Shown here one piece after another: positions 1-13,298 of a DNA stretch of 64,000 nucleotides (the stretch's first letter is position 1; the number at the start of each line of letters is the position of its first letter). Where the stretch lies: positions 66,249,374 through 66,313,373 of the forward strand of contig NC_087065.1 of the NCBI RefSeq assembly GCF_963678635.1, given 5' to 3'. The translations under genes and the position numbers were made by a program. This DNA comes from Symsagittifera roscoffensis. Taxonomy: Eukaryota > Xenacoelomorpha > Acoela > Convolutidae. The notes below the pieces were generated by a model. The model made no database searches. It had not been told where the DNA came from and saw only the letters and a list, made by a program, of their open reading frames with translations.

Positions 1-624
1 TTCCAAATTTTTCCTTGCACTTTAATGTACTAAGAAAATTGATCATTAAAAAACTCGGCTAAATGCACGCCGATCATAGAAATTTTGGTTAAAACGTAAT
101 AGACAAACAAACGATGAATATTTTCACACTACATTCTGTTACAAACTACCTAATCTACTAATCGACAAAGATGTTGTGTTTAACCGTGTCTCTATAGCCA
201 AAGCGCAGTTTGTCGAAAGTTAAATCATCTCTCCTGGCTTTTGAGATGACTATTCTTTCACCAAGCAGAGAAGTACGACTTCTACCATCTTCATATTGAC
301 CTGTTTTTTTTCTGGGTGGCGTCTTCGCTAAGCCACCCAGGCAAAATTTTCATGTATGGAATAGGCAGACCCCATTTGAACCGTCGCTCAATCGCCTAGG
401 AGGAACCAGCAAATTACAATACGCATTCACTAGCAGCTACTGGTTGGAGGCAGTACTGGTCGGCCGTGGCAAAGCAATCAAAGCTAGTAAAAAGAAATCC
501 AAATTACCGATTCAAAAATGAAATACTTACCGAGTCATTATCGATTCATTATCTGGAAGGTATACTTATCGAATCATTAAAATCATAAGTAGTTCCTCCA
601 AAGACGCGAAAGCTCACAGCACAT

Positions 625-1036
625 ATGTCGACTTAGCTCTGGGTCAATACAAGACTCTACAACTCTTCCTGAAACTCATATAGAAAGCTCTCAATTTCGT
701 TGGCGGTTTGTTTCAAGCTTGTGGATTTCTCAAGCGGCTGAACCATTCTCTTTGATCCATCATTGAGCAGATTCGTCATATGGTCAACTACCATCTTCAG
801 GTCATGGGTGGCCCACTTCTACTTTGAGTAAAACGTTGTAAATTCACTCGACAGCTTAAGAGATTTTTTCATCTGAAGAACGAAAATATGTGCACGCTGC
901 ACCTTGAGGAGTAACAAGGAGAATCCTGTCGGGAGCGCACTGCCAGCAGAACCTCCTCGTACGTGTATCCGTCAATTTTCTGCTGAAATTCTGAAGCTTG
1001 CTTCTTCAATTTCTCGTGCTGGGGTTGGTTCCTCAT
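625..1036 (-). pseudogene. Decayed coiled-coil exon in block a, unit copy 1
   Basis: This is the diverged block-a partner of the exon at 2020-2485. It opens at an ATG (1034-1036) with MRNQPQHEKLKKQASEF and reads through IDGYTYEEVLLAVRSRQDS. It then needs a frame change to continue as KVQRAHIFVLQMKKSLKLSS, followed by stops. The upstream LEQAKRSL part seen in block b is missing here because the duplicated block ends at this point. Unknown family; not expected to make a protein. Confidence 0.42.
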
Positions 1037-2019
1037 TGTAGGGTTGGTAGTTGAATTGAATGTTTTATTAGTCGTAAGGGCTATACTTATAATAAGGTAA
1101 GCCTCATAGTTGTCTGAATTTAATAAATCTGTCTTGTCTTAAAAAAATGTAAAAAACTGATTTTTGAAATAAAAGTTAGGAAAGCTTTTTCAATTTGCAT
1201 GTCTGAATTTAATTTTAACATAAATCAGAAGAGAATTACAATATAAAATCATAAACAAGGTTGGCTGTTCTGTAGGAGATTCTGGCAAAGGTTGGCAGTT
1301 CTGTTTGCCCATCACAGATCTATTCCAGTTTCTCTCTTGCACTTTAACGTACTAGGAAAATTGGTCAACCAAAAACTCGGCTAATTCCACGCCGATCAAA
1401 GTAGGAAAAATGGTTAAAACGTTATAGCTAAACAAAAGATGAATATTTCAAAACTACATTCTGTTACATGAAGCTACTAATCGACAAAGATGTTGTGTTT
1501 AACTGCGGTAGTCCAAAAACAAAAGAGCAACCTTATCTCCATAGTCAATGCGCAGTTGCTCGAAAGGTAAAAGATCTATCCTGGCTTTTAAGATAACTAT
1601 TCTTTCACCTATGCAGAAGATTACGACATTTACCATATTCAAATTGACCTCTTTTTCTTCTGGGTAGCGGGGGTCGCTAAAAAACTCCTTTATTTTCCTT
1701 TATGGAATAGGCAAACCTCACTTGAAGCGTCGTTCAATCGCCTAGGAGGACCCAGCAAATTACAATACGTATTCACTAAGAGCTCCTGGTTGGAGGCAGT
1801 ACTGATCGGCATTGATGTTGGTGACTGTTTTGCCGTGGCAAAACAATCAAAGCTAGTAAAAAGAAATCAAAATTACCAATTCAAAAAATGAAATACTTAC
1901 CGAGTCATTATAAAGTCATTATCTGAAAAGTATACTTATCGAATCATTAAAATCATGAAAGTTCACATCTCCAAAGACGCGAAAGTTCACATCACATTTA
2001 TCGATTTAGCTCTGGGTCA

Positions 2020-2485
2020 ATACACGACTCTACAACTCTTCCTGAACCTCATATATAAAACTCTTAATGTCGTTGGCGTTTTGTTTCAGGATCAAGCGGC
2101 TGAGCCATTCTCTTTGATCCATCAGTGAGCAGATTTGTCACATGGTCAACCACCTTCTTCAGGTCATGGGTGGCCCACTTCTACTTTGACTAAAAGTTTG
2201 TAACTTCACTCGACAGCTCATGAGATTTTTTCATCTGCTGAACGAAAATATGTGCGCGCTGCACCTGGTGGACGTAACATTGAGAATCTTGTCGGGATCG
2301 CACTGCCAGCAGAACCTCTTCGTACGTGTATCCGTCAATTTTCTGCTAAAATTCTGAAACTTGCTTCTTCAGTTTCTCATGCTCGGGTTGGTTCCTCCTT
2401 TTAGGGTTGCTAAACAAAAGCATAAGCTTTGCAACCTTACGTGCGAGAGAGCGCTTTGCTTGTTCCAGGTTTATGAAGCTAATAT
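2020..2485 (-). pseudogene. Decayed coiled-coil exon in block b, unit copy 1
   Basis: Reading the minus strand from 2485, a splice-acceptor-like run (pyrimidine-rich, ending TATAG) leads into a frame beginning ISFINLEQAKRSLARKVAK. It continues through EHEKLKKQVSEF, DGYTYEEVLLAVRSRQDS, HQVQRAHIFVQQMKKSHELS and WATHDLKKVVDHVTNLLTDG. The heptad-like Leu/Val spacing and many Lys/Glu residues suggest a helical coiled coil. Several in-frame stops (after KKQVSEF, after SEVTNF and later) interrupt it. The same amino-acid frame survives the differences between blocks a and b, which argues that it was once coding. I do not recognise the family. Confidence 0.45.
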
Positions 2486-2907
2486 CTATAAAAATAGAAA
2501 AATGTTACATGGGATTCAATGTCGGTTTCTAATTTGATTATTAAAAAAAGTTTTTATGACGAAATAAAAACACTTATTGATCTACCTTGCGTTTAAGCTA
2601 ATCAACTAGTGAAGCAACCTGGAACACGGCGTTGCTGATTGATTTGACGAGAAACAGCTGTCGTCACCATTTTTTTAATGTCCCGAAAAGACCACTGATT
2701 GACATATTTCGTATTTCTCTTGTTTAAAAAGAGTTATGCCTCTGTATAGTAAAATTTTCATACCCTTTACTAGCCAGACTAGAATTCTGTGGGAGACGAG
2801 ACAAGTTGACGCTAGAAAATTGAGTAATTCAATCGAGTCAGCAGTATTTTTTCATTAAATCAGTAGTTTAGATTTATGAAGATACTCACAGGCTGCTGGT
2901 TTCAGGC

Positions 2908-3042
2908 TCAGCTCCAGCGTTTTCTGGCTTCGTTTTCCTTCATGTTGACAAACGCCTCGACAACAGCATGTACAGTGGTTTTAGGGATCATTTTTTCGAG
3001 AATCCCTGTGCATATGTACAGAAACGAGACAAACGCCCTGAA
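2908..3042 (-). other. Possible short coding fragment in the 5.4-kb unit
   Basis: Between two stops the minus strand reads a protein-like stretch including FLYICTGILEKMIPKTTVHA and AFVNMKENEARKRWS, with an ATG at 2991. A donor-like GTGAGT follows about 20 bases after the stop. It lies upstream (in minus orientation) of the coiled-coil exon at 2485, so it could be a neighbouring exon of the same dead gene. The evidence is weak: the frame is short and does not obviously splice to the next exon. It recurs at 8314-8448 and 13721-13855. Confidence 0.2.
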
Positions 3043-5137
3043 CTATGCCAATTGTTCTTTGTGGGTCAAGGCCCCTTTCTTTTATCGGCGCTGTCATTCG
3101 ACTTCTCGAAAGTCTGTAAAATGACTTCTTTGAGAGTCTCGTTTTTTATTGCGTTTTCGGCTCGGGGGACTTTTCCAGATTGCTAAAACTCAAGTGATTT
3201 AGTTTGGATACTTAGTTTACCAAAACTTTTTATGCTTGTATAATGTACTTGCTTTTAAAATTATTTCTTCATCTTACAGTTTCGCCTTTTTTTCCGGCTC
3301 TGCGTGATCCATTTTGGGGATTCCTGTGAGATCGTCGTTCCTGTGGTATCGTGGTTCCATGGGATCACCGGCTCGTGGTTCTGTGGGATGAGTTTGCCTC
3401 TCATAGTCAGGCGGTTGTCTTTCAATTTATTGATAGTGAGACAACACCGATGGTCTTGGAGAACTCGAATACAGTGATGTCGACAAATAGCAACCCAAAA
3501 AAGCTGGATATGGCTGATACGTTGAGGCTGGCACTGATGTACCATCGAAGGGCATGAATGGACATGTAATAGAGGGGTGTGTGGTTGCCATTTACGAGTT
3601 TTTAGCCATTTACGTCAATGAGAAGCGACCACTTTAATGGAGGTGATGAAAGTAAGGTTTCTTCAATCGTGGCTCTGAGCTGAAAAATTGCCACAGATTC
3701 GAAATACTGAACCTCAAAAACCCAGTCATGAAGCTGAGAAAACTCAGCTCACATAGCAAAAAGGAACGGGAAAGCTAAGCTCCCTTGAATAAATTGATTA
3801 GCTTGACGGAGGATGCTGACCCCACAACATCACCAAAAAACGGTAGATAAACTTCGACGAGTCCAGTGTTGAAACGACGCGCGACGAGAACAAACCTTTA
3901 TTGAGCAAGAAAACTAAACCAGAGTTAACGAGGCTACCGCCAACAACAACAAATATAGGAAACGGTACGTTTGTATACGTATACGAAGCCATATGGCCGG
4001 GTGTTTGTTGGCCATCGGAAAGAGTTACGTACACGAACACCACATGGTCCCGTCGGCTAGTCTTTAATTAACAATAAAAGATCTTGTTAACCATTTACCC
4101 CTAATTGCAATAGAGATGGGACTAAAGGTTTCTCTGAAAATCATATCACTGCGATAAAAGCGTTCTGCTTTTTTTATGCGCATAGAAAACCTGACAAAGT
4201 ATAGCGGAGGGGGAATAATAAATAACAAGATCCACATCAATTTACGTGGAAGACTTCTTGTTTTATAAGTATGATGTTTGAGTCCTTACACATCAAGATC
4301 ATTCAGCAGCCAAACGGTGCATTTTGTTAGTTGTATGAGTATTCCGCAACAAGAACGCGTTTTATGGCGTTTTATTCGAAAACATGATGTTTAATTTTTC
4401 ATTGACATATCCCAGCAAATATTTGTCGTCGTGTCGAAAAAGGTCACGCTCGCGGCTTAAAGCAACCAATTTGTTTTGTCAAACCAAACAATTCGACTAG
4501 TTTAGTTGCATAAATAATTAACAAAAAGCTGAGGGATATCAAAAAAAACTAACAATTTTAGTGATTGTTTCAACACGGCTAAAGGAAACTTTATGCATTA
4601 GGCTGTTATTGCATTTTCATTAAAATAGATCAATCGTCACAGCTTTTCGTAGTTTTGAATTTAAAACCATGGCATATGTAAATGCCTAGATTATAAGGCA
4701 AAAGGATTGCCAGCAGCCATATATTCAAATTTGGAGCTATTTAAAATTTCAAGCTTAACTCATTCAGGGTAACTTTACTCTAACTTTTTTTAAGTGACCT
4801 CTGAACTGCCTGAAATAAAAAATGGTCAATTTAGATTAGGTTTAACGTCAACTTCTACAGGGATCAGACCTCAACCTTAGGCTCTGCTGAATTTTTATGT
4901 CAACTTGCAAATTCGATACCTATGGAAGTTGACATTCAACCTTGTCATTCAAGTTGACATTCAAGATGACATTCCACACTCAAAACTGCTAAAAAGTTTC
5001 AAACTCCAGCTATTAACTGCAGATCCATTTTCTTTTAAATAGCACTGTCGAAAAAAAGAGATCAGTTTTTCCTTATAACCACGGTTGCTGAAAAAACTTA
5101 CGCTTTAGCTGTTTTTTGTGAGTTTCTTTCGGAGTTG

Positions 5138-7816
5138 ATATGAATGTTTTATTAGTCGTAATGACTATATTTATAAAAAAGATAAACCTCATACTTGTCT
5201 AAAATTAATGACCTTGTCTTGTCTGAAAAAATGGGGGAAAAACTGTTTTTTGAAGCAAAAATTAAAAAAGTTCTTCAGTTTGTAAGTTTGAATTTAATTT
5301 TAACATAAATCAGAACAAATTTACAGTAAAAAACGATAAACAAGGTTGGCTGTTCTGTAGGAGATTCTGGCAAAGGTGGGCAGTTCTGTTTGCCCACAAC
5401 ATTCTCTTCCAAATTTTTCCTTGCACTTTAATGTACTAAGAAAATTGATCATTAAAAAACTCGGCTAAATGCACGCCGATCATAGAAATTTTGGTTAAAA
5501 CGTAATAGACAAACAAACGATGAATATTTTCACACTACATTCTGTTACAAACTACCTAATCTACTAATCGACAAAGATGTTGTGTTTAACCGTGTCTCTA
5601 TAGCCAAAGCGCAGTTTGTCGAAAGTTAAATCATCTCTCCTGGCTTTTGAGATGACTATTCTTTCACCAAGCAGAGAAGTACGACTTCTACCATCTTCAT
5701 ATTGACCTGTTTTTTTTCTGGGTGGCGTCTTCGCTAAGCCACCCAGGCAAAATTTTCATGTATGGAATAGGCAGACCCCATTTGAACCGTCGCTCAATCG
5801 CCTAGGAGGAACCAGCAAATTACAATACGTATTCACTAGCAGCTACTGGTTGGAGGCAGTACTGGTCGGCCGTGGCAAAGCAATCAAAGCTAGTAAAAAG
5901 AAATCCAAATTACTGATTCAAAAATGAAATACTTACCGAGTCATTATCGATTCATTATCTGGAAGGTATACTTATCGAATCATTAAAATCATAAGTAGTT
6001 CCTCCAAAGACGCGAAAGCTCACAGCACATATGTCGACTTAGCTCTGGGTCAATACAAGACTCTACAACTCTTCCTGAAACTCATATAGAAAGCTCTCAA
6101 TTTCGTTGGCGGTTTGTTTCAAGCTTGTGGATTTCTCAAGCGGCTGAACCATTCTCTTTGATCCATCATTGAGCAGATTCGTCATATGGTCAACTACCAT
6201 CTTCAGGTCATGGGTGGCCCACTTCTACTTTGAGTAAAACGTTGTAAACTCACTCGACAGCTTAAGAGATTTTTTCATCTGAAGAACGAAAATATGTGCA
6301 CGCTGCACCTTGAGGAGTAACAAGGAGAATCCTGTCGGGAGCGCACTGCCAGCAGAACCTCCTCGTACGTGTATCCGTCAATTTTCTGCTGAAATTCTGA
6401 AGCTTGCTTCTTCAATTTCTCGTGCTGGGGTTGGTTCCTCATTGTAGGGTTGGTAGTTGAATTGAATGTTTTATTAGTCGTAAGGGCTATACTTATAATA
6501 AGGTAAGCCTCATAGTTGTCTGAATTTAATAAATCTGTCTTGTCTTAAAAAAATGTAAAAAACTGATTTTTGAAATAAAAGTTAGGAAAGCTTTTTCAAT
6601 TTGCATGTCTGAATTTAATTTTAACATAAATCAGAAGAGAATTAAAATATAAAATCATAAACAAGGTTGGCTGTTCTGTAGGAGATTCTGGCAAAGGTTG
6701 GCAGTTCTGTTTGCCCATCACAGATCTATTCCAGTTTCTCTCTTGCACTTTAACGTACTAGGAAAATTGGTCAACCAAAAACTCGGCTAATTCCACGCCG
6801 ATCAAAGTAGGAAAAATGGTTAAAACGTTATAGCTAAACAAAAGATGAATATTTCAAAACTACATTCTGTTACATGAAGCTACTAATCGACAAAGATGTT
6901 GTGTTTAACTGCGGTAGTCCAAAAACAAAAGAGCAACCTTATCTCCATAGTCAATGCGCAGTTGCTCGAAAGGTAAAAGATCTATCCTGGCTTTTAAGAT
7001 AACTATTCTTTCACCTATGCAGAAGATTACGACATTTGCCATATTCAAATTGACCTCTTTTTCTTCTGGGTAGCGGGGGTCGCTAAAAAACTTCTTTATT
7101 TTCCTTTATGGAATAGGCAAACCTCACTTGAAGCGTCGTTCAATCGCCTAGGAGGACCCAGCAAATTACAATACGTATTCACTAAGAGCTCCTGGTTGGA
7201 GGCAGTACTGATCGGCATTGATGTTGGTGACTGTTTTGCCGTGGCAAAACAATCAAAGCTAGTAAAAAGAAATCAAAATTACCAATTCAAAAAATGAAAT
7301 ACTTACCGAGTCATTATAGAGTCATTATCTGAAAAGTATACTTATCGAATCATTAAAATCATGAAAGTTCACATCTCCAAAGACGCGAAAGTTCACATCA
7401 CATTTATCGATTTAGCTCTGGGTCAATACACGACTCTACAACTCTTCCTGAACCTCATATATAAAACTCTTAATGTCGTTGGCGTTTTGTTTCAGGATCA
7501 AGCGGCTGAGCCATTCTCTTTGATCCATCAGTGAGCAGATTTGTCACATGGTCAACCACCTTCTTCAGGTCATGGGTGGCCCACTTCTACTTTGACTAAA
7601 AGTTTGTAACTTCACTCGACAGCTCATGAGATTTTTTCATCTGCTGAACGAAAATATGTGCGCGCTGCACCTGGTGGACGTAACATTGAGAATCTTGTCG
7701 GGATCGCACTGCCAGCAGAACCTCTTCGTACGTGTATCCGTCAATTTTCTGCTAAAATTCTGAAACTTGCTTCTTCAGTTTCTCATGCTCGGGTTGGTTC
7801 CTCCTTTTAGGGTTGC
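5138..7816. repeat. Imperfect ~1.3-kb direct duplication inside the 5.4-kb unit
   Basis: Block a (about 5138-6453) and block b (about 6464-7816) align over their length: both open with GAATGTTTTATTAGTCGTAA, then share the CAAGGTTGGCTGTTCTGTAG and ACTCGGCTAA segments and close near GGTTGGTTCCTC. They differ by many substitutions and small indels. Equivalent pairs lie at about 1-2410 (block a cut by the window edge) and 10544-13223. The blocks within a unit are clearly more diverged than the units are from one another, so the 1.3-kb duplication is older than the unit amplification. Confidence 0.85.
6031..6442 (-). pseudogene. Decayed coiled-coil exon in block a, unit copy 2
   Basis: Same as 625-1036, shifted by 5406 bases, with the same frame break. 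Confidence 0.4.
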
Positions 7817-7891
7817 TAAACAAAAGCATAAGCTTTGCAACCTTACGTGCGAGAGAGCGCTTTGCTTGTTCCAGGTTTATGAAGCTAATAT
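7426..7891 (-). pseudogene. Decayed coiled-coil exon in block b, unit copy 2
   Basis: Same exon as 2020-2485, shifted by 5406 bases, with the same stops. The defects are shared by all unit copies, so they predate the amplification. Confidence 0.45.
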
Positions 7892-10800
7892 CTATAAAAA
7901 TAGAAAAATGTTACATGGGATTCAATGTCGGTTTCTAATTTGATTATTAAAAAAAGTTTTTATGACGAAATAAAAACACTTATTGATCTACCTTGCGTTT
8001 AAGCTAATCAACTAGTGAAGCAACCTGGAACACGGCGTTGCTGATTGATTTGACGAGAAACAGCTGTCGTCACCATTTTTTTAATGTCCCGAAAAGACCA
8101 CTGATTGACATATTTCGTATTTCTCTTGTTTAAAAAGAGTTATGCCTCTGTATAGTAAAATTTTCATACCCTTTACTAGCCAGACTAGAATTCTGTGGGA
8201 GACGAGACAAGTTGACGCTAGAAAATTGAGTAATTCAATCGAGTCAGCAGTATTTTTTCATTAAATCAGTAGTTTAGATTTATGAAGATACTCACAGGCT
8301 GCTGGTTTCAGGCTCAGCTCCAGCGTTTTCTGGCTTCGTTTTCCTTCATGTTGACAAACGCCTCGACAACAGCATGTACAGTGGTTTTAGGGATCATTTT
8401 TTCGAGAATCCCTGTGCATATGTACAGAAACGAGACAAACGCCCTGAACTATGCCAATTGTTCTTTGTGGGTCAAGGCCCCTTTCTTTTATCGGCGCTGT
8501 CATTCGACTTCTCGAAAGTCTGTAAAATGACTTCTTTGAGAGTCTCGTTTTTTATTGCGTTTTCGGCTCGGGGGACTTTTCCAGATTGCTAAAACTCAAG
8601 TGATTTAGTTTGGATACTTAGTTTACCAAAACTTTTTATGCTTGTATAATGTACTTGCTTTTAAAATTATTTCTTCATCTTACAGTTTCGCCTTTTTTTC
8701 CGGCTCTGCGTGATCCATTTTGGGGATTCCTGTGAGATCGTCGTTCCTGTGGTATCGTGGTTCCATGGGATCACCGGCTCGTGGTTCTGTGGGATGAGTT
8801 TGCCTCTCATAGTCAGGCGGTTGTCTTTCAATTTATTGATAGTGAGACAACACCGATGGTCTTGGAGAACTCGAATACAGTGATGTCGACAAATAGCAAC
8901 CCAAAAAAGCTGGATATGGCTGATACGTTGAGGCTGGCACTGATGTACCATCGAAGGGCATGAATGGACATGTAATAGAGGGGTGTGTGGTTGCCATTTA
9001 CGAGTTTTTAGCCATTTACGTCAATGAGAAGCGACCACTTTAATGGAGGTGATGAAAGTAAGGTTTCTTCAATCGTGGCTCTGAGCTGAAAAATTGCCAC
9101 AGATTCGAAATACTGAACCTCAAAAACCCAGTCATGAAGCTGAGAAAACTCAGCTCACATAGCAAAAAGGAACGGGAAAGCTAAGCTCCCTTGAATAAAT
9201 TGATTAGCTTGACGGAGGATGCTGACCCCACAACATCACCAAAAAACGGTAGATAAACTTCGACGAGTCCAGTGTTGAAACGACGCGCGACGAGAACAAA
9301 CCTTTATTGAGCAAGAAAACTAAACCAGAGTTAACGAGGCTACCGCCAACAACAACAAATATAGGAAACGGTACGTTTGTATACGTATACGAAGCCATAT
9401 GGCCGGGTGTTTGTTGGCCATCGGAAAGAGTTACGTACACGAACACCACATGGTCCCGTCGGCTAGTCTTTAATTAACAATAAAAGATCTTGTTAATCAT
9501 TTACCCCTAATTGCAATAGAGATGGGACTAAAGGTTTCTCTGAAAATCATATCACTGCGATAAAAGCGTTCTGCTTTTTTTATGCGCATAGAAAACCTGA
9601 CAAAGTATAGCGGAGGGGGAATAATAAATAACAAGATCCACATCAATTTACATGGAAGACTTCTTGTTTTATAAGTATGATGTTTGAGTCCTTACACATC
9701 AAGATCATTCAGCAGCCAAACGGTGCATTTTGTTAGTTGTATGAGTATTCCGCAACAAGAACGCGTTTTATGGCGTTTTATTCGAAAACATGATGTTTAA
9801 TTTTTCATTGACATATCCCAGCAAATATTTGTCGTCGTGTCGAAAAAGGTCACGCTCGCGGCTTAAAGCAACCAATTTGTTTTGTCAAACCAAACAATTC
9901 GACTAGTTTAGTTGCATAAATAATTAACAAAAAGCTGAGGGATATCAAAAAAAACTAACAATTTTAGTGATTGTTTCAACACGGCTAAAGGAAACTTTAT
10001 GCATTAGGCTGTTATTGCATTTTCATTAAAATAGATCAATCGTCACAGCTTTTCGTAGTTTTGAATTTAAAACCATGGCATATGTAAATGCCTAGATTAT
10101 AAGGCAAAAGGATTGCCAGCAGCCATATATTCAAATTTGGAGCTATTTAAAATTTCAAGCTTAACTCATTCAGGGTAACTTTACTCTAACTTTTTTTAAG
10201 TGACCTCTGAACTGCCTGAAATAAAAAATGGTCAATTTAGATTAGGTTTAACGTCAACTTCTACAGGGATCAGACCTCAACCTTAGGCTCTGCTGAATTT
10301 TTATGTCAACTTGCAAATTCGATACCTATGGAAGTTGACATTCAACCTTGTCATTCAAGTTGACATTCAAGATGACATTCCACACTCAAAACTGCTAAAA
10401 AGTTTCAAACTCCAGCTATTAACTGCAGATCCATTTTCTTTTAAATAGCACTGTCGAAAAAAAGAGATCAGTTTTTCCTTATAACCACGGTTGCTGAAAA
10501 AACTTACGCTTTAGCTGTTTTTTGTGAGTTTCTTTCGGAGTTGATATGAATGTTTTATTAGTCGTAATGACTATATTTATAAAAAAGATAAACCTCATAC
10601 TTGTCTAAAATTAATGACCTTGTCTTGTCTGAAAAAATGGGGGAAAAACTGTTTTTTGAAGCAAAAATTAAAAAAGTTCTTCAGTTTGTAAGTTTGAATT
10701 TAATTTTAACATAAATCAGAACAAATTTACAGTAAAAAACGATAAACAAGGTTGGCTGTTCTGTAGGAGATTCTGGCAAAGGTGGGCAGTTCTGTTTGCC

Positions 10801-11437
10801 CACAACACTTCTCTTCCAAATTTTTCCTTGCACTTTAATGTACTAAGAAAATTGATCATTAAAAAACTCGGCTAAATGCACGCCGATCATAGAAATTTTG
10901 GTTAAAACGTAATAGACAAACAAACGATGAATATTTTCACACTACATTCTGTTACAAACTACCTAATCTACTAATCGACAAAGATGTTGTGTTTAACCGT
11001 GTCTCTATAGCCAAAGCGCAGTTTGTCGAAAGTTAAATCATCTCTCCTGGCTTTTGAGATGACTATTCTTTCACCAAGCAGAGAAGTACGACTTCTACCA
11101 TCTTCATATTGACCTGTTTTTTTTCTGGGTGGCGTCTTCGCTAAGCCACCCAGGCAAAATTTTCATGTATGGAATAGGCAGACCCCATTTGAACCGTCGC
11201 TCAATCGCCTAGGAGGAACCAGCAAATTACAATACGTATTCACTAGCAGCTACTGGTTGGAGGCAGTACTGGTCGGCCGTGGCAAAGCAATCAAAGCTAG
11301 TAAAAAGAAATCCAAATTACCGATTCAAAAATGAAATACTTACCGAGTCATTATCGATTCATTATCTGGAAGGTATACTTATCGAATCATTAAAATCATA
11401 AGTAGTTCCTCCAAAGACGCGAAAGCTCACAGCACAT

Positions 11438-11849
11438 ATGTCGACTTAGCTCTGGGTCAATACAAGACTCTACAACTCTTCCTGAAACTCATATAGAAAG
11501 CTCTCAATTTCGTTGGCGGTTTGTTTCAAGCTTGTGGATTTCTCAAGCGGCTGAACCATTCTCTTTGATCCATCATTGAGCAGATTCGTCATATGGTCAA
11601 CTACCATCTTCAGGTCATGGGTGGCCCACTTCTACTTTGAGTAAAACGTTGTAACTTCACTCGACAGCTTAAGAGATTTTTTCATCTGAAGAACGAAAAT
11701 ATGTGCACGCTGCACCTTGAGGAGTAACAAGGAGAATCCTGTCGGGAGCGCACTGCCAGCAGAACCTCCTCGTACGTGTATCCGTCAATTTTCTGCTGAA
11801 ATTCTGAAGCTTGCTTCTTCAATTTCTCGTGCTGGGGTTGGTTCCTCAT
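11438..11849 (-). pseudogene. Decayed coiled-coil exon in block a, unit copy 3
   Basis: Same as 625-1036, shifted by 10813 bases. The base just after the frame break (near 11654) differs between all three units, one of the few variable positions. Confidence 0.4.
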
Positions 11850-12832
11850 TGTAGGGTTGGTAGTTGAATTGAATGTTTTATTAGTCGTAAGGGCTATACT
11901 TATAATAAGGTAAGCCTCATAGTTGTCTGAATTTAATAAATCTGTCTTGTCTTAAAAAAATGTAAAAAACTGATTTTTGAAATAAAAGTTAGGAAAGCTT
12001 TTTCAATTTGCATGTCTGAATTTAATTTTAACATAAATCAGAAGAGAATTACAATATAAAATCATAAACAAGGTTGGCTGTTCTGTAGGAGATTCTGGCA
12101 AAGGTTGGCAGTTCTGTTTGCCCATCACAGATCTATTCCAGTTTCTCTCTTGCACTTTAACGTACTAGGAAAATTGGTCAACCAAAAACTCGGCTAATTC
12201 CACGCCGATCAAAGTAGGAAAAATGGTTAAAACGTTATAGCTAAACAAAAGATGAATATTTCAAAACTACATTCTGTTACATGAAGCTACTAATCGACAA
12301 AGATGTTGTGTTTAACTGCGGTAGTCCAAAAACAAAAGAGCAACCTTATCTCCATAGTCAATGCGCAGTTGCTCGAAAGGTAAAAGATCTATCCTGGCTT
12401 TTAAGATAACTATTCTTTCACCTATGCAGAAGATTACGACATTTACCATATTCAAATTGACCTCTTTTTCTTCTGGGTAGCGGGGGTCGCTAAAAAACTC
12501 CTTTATTTTCCTTTATGGAATAGGCAAACCTCACTTGAAGCGTCGTTCAATCGCCTAGGAGGACCCAGCAAATTACAATACGTATTCACTAAGAGCTCCT
12601 GGTTGGAGGCAGTACTGATCGGCATTGATGTTGGTGACTGTTTTGCCGTGGCAAAACAATCAAAGCTAGTAAAAAGAAATCAAAATTACCAATTCAAAAA
12701 ATGAAATACTTACCGAGTCATTATAGAGTCATTATCTGAAAAGTATACTTATCGAATCATTAAAATCATGAAAGTTCACATCTCCAAAGACGCGAAAGTT
12801 CACATCACATTTATCGATTTAGCTCTGGGTCA

Positions 12833-13298
12833 ATACACGACTCTACAACTCTTCCTGAACCTCATATATAAAACTCTTAATGTCGTTGGCGTTTTGTTTC
12901 AGGATCAAGCGGCTGAGCCATTCTCTTTGATCCATCAGTGAGCAGATTTGTCACATGGTCAACCACCTTCTTCAGGTCATGGGTGGCCCACTTCTACTTT
13001 GACTAAAAGTTTGTAACTTCACTCGACAGCTCATGAGATTTTTTCATCTGCTGAACGAAAATATGTGCGCGCTGCACCTGGTGGACGTAACATTGAGAAT
13101 CTTGTCGGGATCGCACTGCCAGCAGAACCTCTTCGTACGTGTATCCGTCAATTTTCTGCTAAAATTCTGAAACTTGCTTCTTCAGTTTCTCATGCTCGGG
13201 TTGGTTCCTCCTTTTAGGGTTGCTAAACAAAAGCATAAGCTTTGCAACCTTACGTGCGAGAGAGCGCTTTGCTTGTTCCAGGTTTATGAAGCTAATAT
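12833..13298 (-). pseudogene. Decayed coiled-coil exon in block b, unit copy 3
   Basis: Same exon as 2020-2485, shifted by 10813 bases; the acceptor-like site and the stops are retained. Confidence 0.45.

Larger units (their letters stand above)
1..5406. repeat. 5.4-kb tandem unit, copy 1 (window starts inside it)
   Basis: The sequence starting at base 1 recurs at 5407 and again at 10814, giving periods of 5406 and 5407. Copies differ only at scattered single bases (for example near 428, 1242 and 847) and a one-base indel near 10808, so they are almost identical over their whole length. Each unit holds an imperfect ~1.3-kb internal duplication, decayed coding pieces on the minus strand and no convincing intact gene. 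The remainder (about 2490-5130) holds only short ORFs that I do not recognise. Near-identity means recent amplification, ongoing homogenisation, or an assembly repeat. Confidence 0.95.
5407..10813. repeat. 5.4-kb tandem unit, copy 2
   Basis: This is the only unit complete on both sides within the window. It follows copy 1 directly and differs from it by a handful of substitutions: T rather than C near 5829, a C-to-T change near 5914 and A rather than C near 6644. Junctions are seamless and there is no target duplication, so the array looks like unequal exchange rather than repeated insertion. Confidence 0.95.

Noticed and set aside
3261-3545. 94-codon minus-strand ORF repeated in each 5.4-kb unit (also 8667, 14074)
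   Set aside because: Its apparent conservation only reflects near-identical unit copies. There is no diverged copy to test it, and the composition does not favour either strand.
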